Assembly: GCA_032622095.1 (NCBI GenBank)
Contig: CP136061.1
Location: 85,164,324-85,228,323, forward strand
Length of the DNA: 64,000 nucleotides
Direction: 5' to 3'
Source: Siphonodentalium dalli
Taxonomy: Eukaryota; Mollusca; Scaphopoda; Gadilida; Siphonodentaliidae
A program made the translations under genes and the position numbers. The notes under the pieces are model-generated. The model was not told the origin of the DNA and made no database searches. It saw only the letters and a list, made by a program, of their open reading frames with translations. Numbering within the stretch: the stretch's first letter is position 1; each line of letters begins with the position of its first letter. Shown here piece by piece: positions 60,706 to 64,000 of the stretch.

Positions 60706-62050
60706 AGACACTTTACGAGTAATGCGATAACTCAAACATTTTTTATCCGATCGAAACCATATTTTGTATATGGGTTTCTCAACCCAAAATACAGATCGAG
60801 TTCGAATTTGGGTTTGATTCGAGATTTTGTTACAGAGTTATGGCCCTTTTTCAACTTAGAATTCACGCATTCTGCCATAACTCAAACATTTTTTATCTGA
60901 TTGGAACCAAATTTGGGATGTGAGTTTCACAGCCCAAAATACAGATCGAGTTCGAAAAAAAATTGAAAAAGAAAATCGATTTTTTTATTTTTTATTTTTA
61001 ACTTTTATAATAATAACAAAAAAAATGTCATTGACATTGTTATTTGTTTTCATTTAGATACTGATGATTATGATAAAAGTTGATAAAAAGATTTCCAATG
61101 TGTCCCTTTAATTTGACTTAAAATTCATGCATGCTGCCATAACTCAAATTTTTTTTATTTGACTGGTACCAAATCTGGTATGTGAGTTTCTCAGCCCAAA
61201 ATACGTATTGAGTTCGAATATGGGTTTGATCTGATATTCTTTAATGGAGTTATGGCCCTTTGACATAGAATTCATGCATTCTTCCATAAATACACCATAT
61301 CTCAACTGATAGGAACCAAATTTTGTATGTGAGTTTCTCAACTCAAAATACAGATCGAGTTCGAATATGGGTTTGATCCGTTATTTTTTAATGGAGTTAT
61401 GGCCCTTTTTCAACTAAGAATTGAACAGAAACCCTAGCAGTCTACAATTAATTACCAGTGATATGAAGTTTAACTCCTCAGAGAAGGAGATAAGCAGTAA
61501 TCTGTATTATGAGAAATAGAGTTATTTTTAGCCATCAGTATGAGCTAACCAGAGATACTTTATACCTGTGGAGAGATAAGAGCTCTGTGTAATTAATTTG
61601 CCCTGTTAGCCTGGGTTATTGAGGAGGTCTCTATGTCAAGAAAGATGGCTTGCAATAGAAAACTCATAGGGAATAAATTGTGTTTTATCACATAATCTGT
61701 CATGTTTGTCCAGTGTTTCACAAAAATCACATACATGCCCATGCTAGTGGAGATGGGAAAATTGATACTTATCCACAAATTACTAATTTGTATGTTTACC
61801 CATACCATAGTATGGTATTAAAACATAGTATCAATTTCCGGATTGACCACTCATCCGTCCATCTGTCTGCCTGTAGACACTTTACGCATGGTGCGATGAC
61901 TCAAATATTTTCTATCTGATCGGAACCAAATTTTTTATATGAATTTTACAGCACAAAAGACAGATTGAGTTTGAATATGGGTTTGATCAGACTATTTTTA
62001 AGTGAGTTATGGCCCTTTTTCCAAATAAATATTCACTCTTAAAAAAAAAA
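60600..62050. repeat. Two copies of the 'acccataccatagtatgg' repeat
   Basis: Copies begin at about 60609 and 61793 with 'tgtttacccataccatagta', then 'ccggattgaccactc' and a ccgtctgtctg tract. Units with 'ataactcaaacattttttat', 'ggaaccaaatttt' and 'gagttatggccct' follow. Confidence 0.82.
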
Positions 62051-63346
62051 AAAGTTTTAATTTCTTGCACAATTTAACATAAAATGAATAAATAAATAAA
62101 TAACAACAAAAAATGAATAAATAAATAAATAACAACAAAAAATAATAAAATTGTTTTTTTTATAATAATAAAAAAAAAGTAGTAACAGTAACAGAGTAAC
62201 TTACTATCACCAAGGGATGGGTTAACATCTGCCGATCGTGATCGGCCTCTCGTTAATCTCTCTATTCATTGCTCATCACAAAAAAATTACCTTCTTTACA
62301 AAGTTGAGCTACAGTGTCATTGACACTTTCATTTAAATATTTTGTTTCCCGTGTTTCTTAAATACACTTACCACTCACAAACGCTCTTTATTGTTTCATT
62401 CTGAAGAAAACTTCGGCCCCGATTTTCCCAGATTCAATGACCGGACAATGATTTTAAGGGAGGCCCATATAATTTAAAAGCAAATATTATTGGATATTGA
62501 ATTTGTCTTGCACAGAATACAATACGGAGCAGACCTGTTAAGTTTTAAAAATGGTCATCCGGGAGATTTTTGAGGGAGGGACCACCTTCAATTTGCGACC
62601 ACATTTCCTGTTCACCGACTGGTTTATTCTATATATCACCTTCAATGGGCGATCACCTGTTAAACTCGACCGCGCCCACCTAATTGTTGGTTCAAAACAC
62701 AAATTCCACCACCTGTATTGAGAGACCGCCACCATTTATTAAAGAGAAATAAGCAGACACTTTGTTTAAATTAATTAAAATACTCAGAACTCCACCAGAT
62801 ACGGCCGGATTTGCAAGAAACTGAAAGTACAAAATTGGAATAAACTATAAAATGGACTTGTCTTATGATCTGGATCTGGATGTACACTTCCAAGTAACCA
62901 ATTATGGTATAATAGGACGGGCAGGAAGAAAAAAGAAATGGACACATTCCACCATTTATTAAATAATTTTAAGCAGAAACTTTATTTAAAATAAGTGAAA
63001 TGAACCAGAGTTACACAGGACATGCATGAAACCGGGAGTACAAAATTGACCCATCTTTCAGTTTAACACACAAACAAAATTGACTGAGGCTGTAAAATAA
63101 TGATTAGTGGCCGATGCGTGTACTCATTTTATCTATTGACATGCGTGGCCCAACTAATTGGCCACATTGTGACATGCGGGAGAAATGGATGATTATCCGT
63201 ATTTTAGATGTTTTCGCTATGGCAATATGGGAGTCTCACGGACAATCCATGAAACTTAACAACTCTGATTCAGGCTCTGCCCAATGGCCTACATTTCAAT
63301 AGCAATTGATAAAATATCAGTATTGGGTGACAGGCTGATGAGCCAA
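62051..63346. other. AT-rich sequence with an internal duplication, no gene
   Basis: The right-end motif of the 58081 family lies at 62299-62331. About 62736-62845 and 62945-63050 are diverged direct copies ('accatttattaaa', 'aagcag.cactttgttt', 'gtacaaaattg'). Confidence 0.55.
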
Positions 63347-64000
63347 TTTTCCAATGACATGCAGTCACTTGTAGGCATCCCATGACATGCAGTCACTTGT
63401 AGGCATTCCATGACATGCAGTCACTTGTAGGCATTCCATGACATGCAGTCACTTGTAGGCATCCCATGACATGCAGTCACTTGTAGGCATTCCATGACAT
63501 GCAGTCACTTGTAGGCATCCCATGACATGCAGTCACTTGTAGGCATTCCATGACATGCTGTCACTTGGTGGCATTCCATGACAAGCAGTCACTTGTAGGC
63601 ATTCCATGACATGCAGTCACTTGTAGGCATTCCATGACATGCAGTCACTTGTAGGCATCCCATGACATGCAGTCACTTGTAGGCATTCCATGACATGCAG
63701 TCACTTGTAGGCATCCCATGACATGCAGTCACTTGTAGGCATTCCATGACATGCAGTCACTTGTAGGCATTCCATGACATGCAGTCACTTGTAGGCATTC
63801 CATGACAAGCAGTCACTTGTAGGCATTCCATGACATGCAGTCACTTGTAGGCATTCCATGACATGCAGTCACTTGTAGGCATTCCATGACATGCAGTCAC
63901 TTGTAGGCATCCCATGACATGCAGTCACTTGTAGGCATTCCATGACATGTAGTCACTTGTAGGCATCCCATGACATGCAGTCACTTGTAGGCATTCCATG
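63347..64000. repeat. Minisatellite, 28-bp unit, at least 23 copies, running off the window
   Basis: The unit 'catgacatgcagtcactt' plus 'gtaggcattc' has very few variants (mainly ttcc/tccc and isolated single-base changes such as acaagc). High uniformity suggests recent or ongoing amplification. Confidence 0.95.

Overview
The window is eukaryotic nuclear DNA, most likely from a mollusc and probably a bivalve. Exons are small and separated by long AT-rich introns with canonical GT/AG splice sites. There are no bacterial-style operons. The DNA is crowded with invertebrate mobile elements and with repeat families I associate from memory with bivalve genomes ('ggggtatactg...ccgtccgtccg' and 'ggccatcttggattttactc'). 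The assignment is inference from repeat style and protein type; no marker gene settles it.

The one host gene I can support lies on the + strand from 9762 to 56546 and is open at both ends. It has 16 exons, 2487 coding bases (829 codons). Twelve exons (1-12) each encode one six-cysteine EGF/EB-like module of about 41-48 residues with a conserved Tyr/Phe-Trp-x-Gly segment before the last cysteine. They are followed by three fibronectin type III (FN3) domains: exon 13, exon 14, and exons 15+16, which share one domain. Every exon is symmetrical, phase 1 to phase 1, so modules can be added, lost or skipped without a frame change. The product looks extracellular or an ectodomain; no signal peptide, transmembrane segment or catalytic domain is in the window.

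The introns and 5' flank are a stack of mobile elements. At 1515-2632 is a hAT-like element with an 8-bp target duplication. At about 3389-8600 is a tyrosine-recombinase retrotransposon (Ngaro/DIRS type, minus strand) with gag remnants, an open RT-RNase H frame, a frameshifted recombinase and an SGNH-hydrolase remnant. At 10037-14756 is a three-level nest of hAT-like elements; the outer two have perfect 8-bp target duplications. At 17650-18790 is a 78-bp minisatellite. At 19197-20551 is a MULE-like element sitting five bases beyond the splice donor of exon 3, followed by a 41-bp minisatellite, a TTAA-flanked MITE and a 2-kb satellite (65-bp unit) built from that MITE's right end. At 25061-25304 is a short Helitron-like element. 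At about 29450-33955 is an element with long imperfect terminal inverted repeats (TIRs) carrying a broken copy of a large uncharacterised protein family, which I propose is a transposase. At 49141-49802 is a foldback element made of many CTTAAG palindromes. The 3' end (57-64 kb) is almost wholly interspersed repeats ending in a 28-bp minisatellite that runs out of the window.

The exon series also shows module birth and death: a near-duplicate pair (exons 5 and 6), a dead tandem copy of exon 4, and a threefold tandem repeat of the 3' end of exon 10 with its splice donor. No rRNA, tRNA, CRISPR array or promoter could be supported.
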